Under the pieces are notes generated by a model. It had not been told where the DNA came from. It did not search any database and worked only from the letters and a program-made list of their open reading frames with translations. The position numbers and the translations under genes are program-made. Positions 62,408-64,000 of a stretch of DNA of 64,000 nt are shown piece after piece. This DNA is from Malaciobacter pacificus (GTDB lineage Bacteria > Campylobacterota > Campylobacteria > Campylobacterales > Arcobacteraceae), in assembly GCF_004214795.1 (NCBI RefSeq), contig NZ_CP035928.1:620001-684000 (forward strand). Reading direction: 5' to 3'. Each line of letters starts with the position of its first letter. The stretch's first letter is position 1.

Positions 62408-64000
62408 GTTCACTAAAGTAGTAACCTTGAAACTTTTTTATTCCAAGTGATTTTACAGTTTCATATATCTCTTTAGAACTTACATATTCAGCAATTACAT
62501 CAATATCAGCCTCTTTTGCAAAATTCATTATATTTTTTGCTACTAAATAAGATAACTCATCCTTATTGATTGTACTAATAATACTGCCATCAATCTTAAT
62601 TGCATCAGCATTTATTTTTGAAAGATAAATAAAATTAGAGTATCCACTTCCAAAATCATCAATATAGATTTTATAAGATAGTTTTTTTAACTCCATTATA
62701 GTTTTAGTAATCTCTTCATATGATATTATTTCATCAGTCTCTACTATTTCTAAAGCGATTTTAGATGCAATATTACTAGTTTTTGCAAACTCTTTTAATA
62801 TGTTTAAAATGGGTTCATTTTGTAAATCTTGTTGAGTTAAGTTAATAGAAATTTGAATATTCTCTTGGGAATTTAAAATTTTTGTTTGAATAATACTTAA
62901 TAACTCTTTTGTAAGTTTAGTTGATATAAATGTGTCTTTAATTGTTGGTAAAAACTTTTCAGGAGAGTATATTTGACCATCTTTGATGATTCTAATTAAA
63001 GCTTCATAATATCTTTTTTTATCATTTTCATCCTCATTTATAATCTCTTGATAATAAACCACAACCCTTTTATCCTCAATTGCATCTTTTATATCATTTA
63101 TTGTTAAAAAGTCTTTATTTCTATGATCTTCTTTGTATATCTCAATAGAGTTTCTACCTTTATTTTTGGCATTGTAAAGTGCCATATCAGCTAGTTTAAA
63201 TGCACTTATAAAGTTTCTTTGTTTTTTAGGATTAAGGTTTACTCCTATTGATACGCTTAGGGAGATTCTCTCACTATTAGAGACTTTAAATTCCCTATTT
63301 TTTATTGCATTATGAATTTTTTCTACTAACTCTAAAGGATCAAATCTTTTCTCTTTTTTAATAAGTAAACAAAACTCCTCTCCCCCATATCTTACAAATA
63401 TATCTTTTTTTTCTCTAATCTCATTTTTAATTCTGTTTGATATTTGAACTAAAATATCATCACCAACTACATGTCCATAAGTATCATTAACTTTTTTAAA
63501 ATAATCAACATCAATTGCACAAACAATATAATCATTTAGATTGATAAACATCTCATTATCTTGAAGATAGTTTCTAGAATAAATACCTGTTAATCTATCA
63601 ATATAAGATATTTTTTTAGTTTTGTAAAACTTAAATGTTTGATACATAAGTATCACAAGTAAGATTGATATTAATACCCAAAATAGTTGTAAAAATAGTT
63701 TTACTTGTGAAATCGTAGAAGAGATTTCATCAATTTTTTTTACAGAAAAATCAATGCTTAAAATCAAAGTAATATCTTCAATCTCAATAGGTTTTAAATA
63801 TGTTAAAGAGAGTTCATTTATGTAATCATGTTTAATAACTTTTGATTTTTTAGTATAATAAGCTTCAATCCAATATTTTGAATCAATATCGAATTTTTGA
63901 TTTATCTCAGCTTTCTCTTCACCCCTTGCAGCATCTGAAATAAATCTAAATATTTCATTTTTATCAACATAAAGTATATATGCGTATTTGATATTATTAG
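62400..64000 (-). CDS. Membrane GGDEF-EAL protein (5' end outside the window)
   Basis: The frame stays open to base 64000, so the start lies beyond the right edge; a TTG at 63767 is only an internal codon. Visible, from the N-terminal side: about 85 residues of a periplasmic sensor (YILYVDKNEI..., SKYWIEAYYTKKSKVI, similar in style to PDC/Cache sensors), TM VKLFLQLFWVLISILLVILM, GGDEF with the active form GGEEF (YGGEEFCLLI), then an EAL domain with YEALIRI, IDDFGSGYSNF, IKIDGSI and QGYYFSEP. Both c-di-GMP making and breaking motifs look intact. The activity balance is unknown. Confidence 0.92.
   Translation of the reverse strand, partial: NNIKYAYILYVDKNEIFRFISDAARGEEKAEINQKFDIDSKYWIEAYYTKKSKVIKHDYINELSLTYLKPIEIEDITLILSIDFSVKKIDEISSTISQVKLFLQLFWVLISILLVILMYQTFKFYKTKKISYIDRLTGIYSRNYLQDNEMFINLNDYIVCAIDVDYFKKVNDTYGHVVGDDILVQISNRIKNEIREKKDIFVRYGGEEFCLLIKKEKRFDPLELVEKIHNAIKNREFKVSNSERISLSVSIGVNLNPKKQRNFISAFKLADMALYNAKNKGRNSIEIYKEDHRNKDFLTINDIKDAIEDKRVVVYYQEIINEDENDKKRYYEALIRIIKDGQIYSPEKFLPTIKDTFISTKLTKELLSIIQTKILNSQENIQISINLTQQDLQNEPILNILKEFAKTSNIASKIALEIVETDEIISYEEITKTIMELKKLSYKIYIDDFGSGYSNFIYLSKINADAIKIDGSIISTINKDELSYLVAKNIMNFAKEADIDVIAEYVSSKEIYETVKSLGIKKFQGYYFSEPI

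Noticed and set aside
63768-64000. Start of the GGDEF-EAL gene at TTG 63767
   Set aside because: The frame is open to the window edge and encodes sensor-domain sequence, so the gene is truncated rather than starting there.

Overview
The window is AT-rich, densely coded bacterial DNA and reads as chromosome from Campylobacterota, most likely an Arcobacter-type species (Arcobacteraceae). The support is a stand-alone atpE with a cleavable-looking N-terminus, NifS/NifU, bacteriohemerythrin, many EAL/GGDEF and histidine kinase proteins, and short overlapping operons. This assignment rests on gene content and composition only; no search was run.

Layout. 1-5.7 kb: small membrane protein, MscS-type channel, tRNA-Leu(GAG), atpE with a structured leader, a three-repeat AsmA/TamB-like exported protein, and a rhodanese. 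5.7-12.5 kb: a divergent promoter with a near-perfect Fur box, driving a tight operon of imelysin lipoprotein, di-heme oxidoreductase, second imelysin, sterol-desaturase-type di-iron hydroxylase and di-heme peroxidase. It is followed by an exported repeat protein with CX12C pairs that seems to start at an ATC codon. 12.6-15.4 kb: SDR oxidoreductase and a chemoreceptor with a CheR-type C-terminal pentapeptide. 15.4-24.1 kb: a six-gene TetR/TolC/MFP/RND/DAACS/patatin operon behind a duplicated operator. 24.1-28.6 kb: NhaA, a Zur-like regulator, and a ZnuA-like binding protein followed by a fused ZevA-ZevB-like permease with no ABC genes, then a cupin with an FNR-type promoter. 28.6-34.2 kb: two transsulfuration-type PLP enzymes, hemerythrin, SelO and peroxiredoxin. 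34.3-40.7 kb: a second TetR-controlled RND efflux operon. 40.8-43.6 kb: ParE/addiction-module pair, an IS110-family element with a structured non-coding flank (possible bridge RNA), and an RraA-like gene. 43.6-50.4 kb: histidine kinase, NhaA with its own two-component system, an amber-interrupted beta-barrel gene behind a Zur-like box, and a 25-residue membrane peptide gene. 50.5-53.8 kb: CBS, DMT transporter and GAF-GGDEF-EAL protein. 53.8-61.8 kb: a complete sufBCDSE-DUF59 operon ending in an unlisted 50-residue membrane protein gene, divergent from nifS-nifU, with dyad operators between them. The window ends inside a membrane GGDEF-EAL gene.

Themes. Metal and redox homeostasis dominates: iron (Fur boxes, imelysins, two Fe-S assembly systems), zinc (Zur-like regulator, three matching palindromes at two loci) and oxygen/peroxide handling. 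Two RND pumps each carry their own TetR and paired operators. The strongest second-look items are the ATC-started CX12C repeat protein, the ZnuA plus ZevAB-fusion zinc locus and its shared operator with the interrupted barrel gene, the IS110 non-coding flank, the suf/nif operator dyads, and two very small membrane protein genes.
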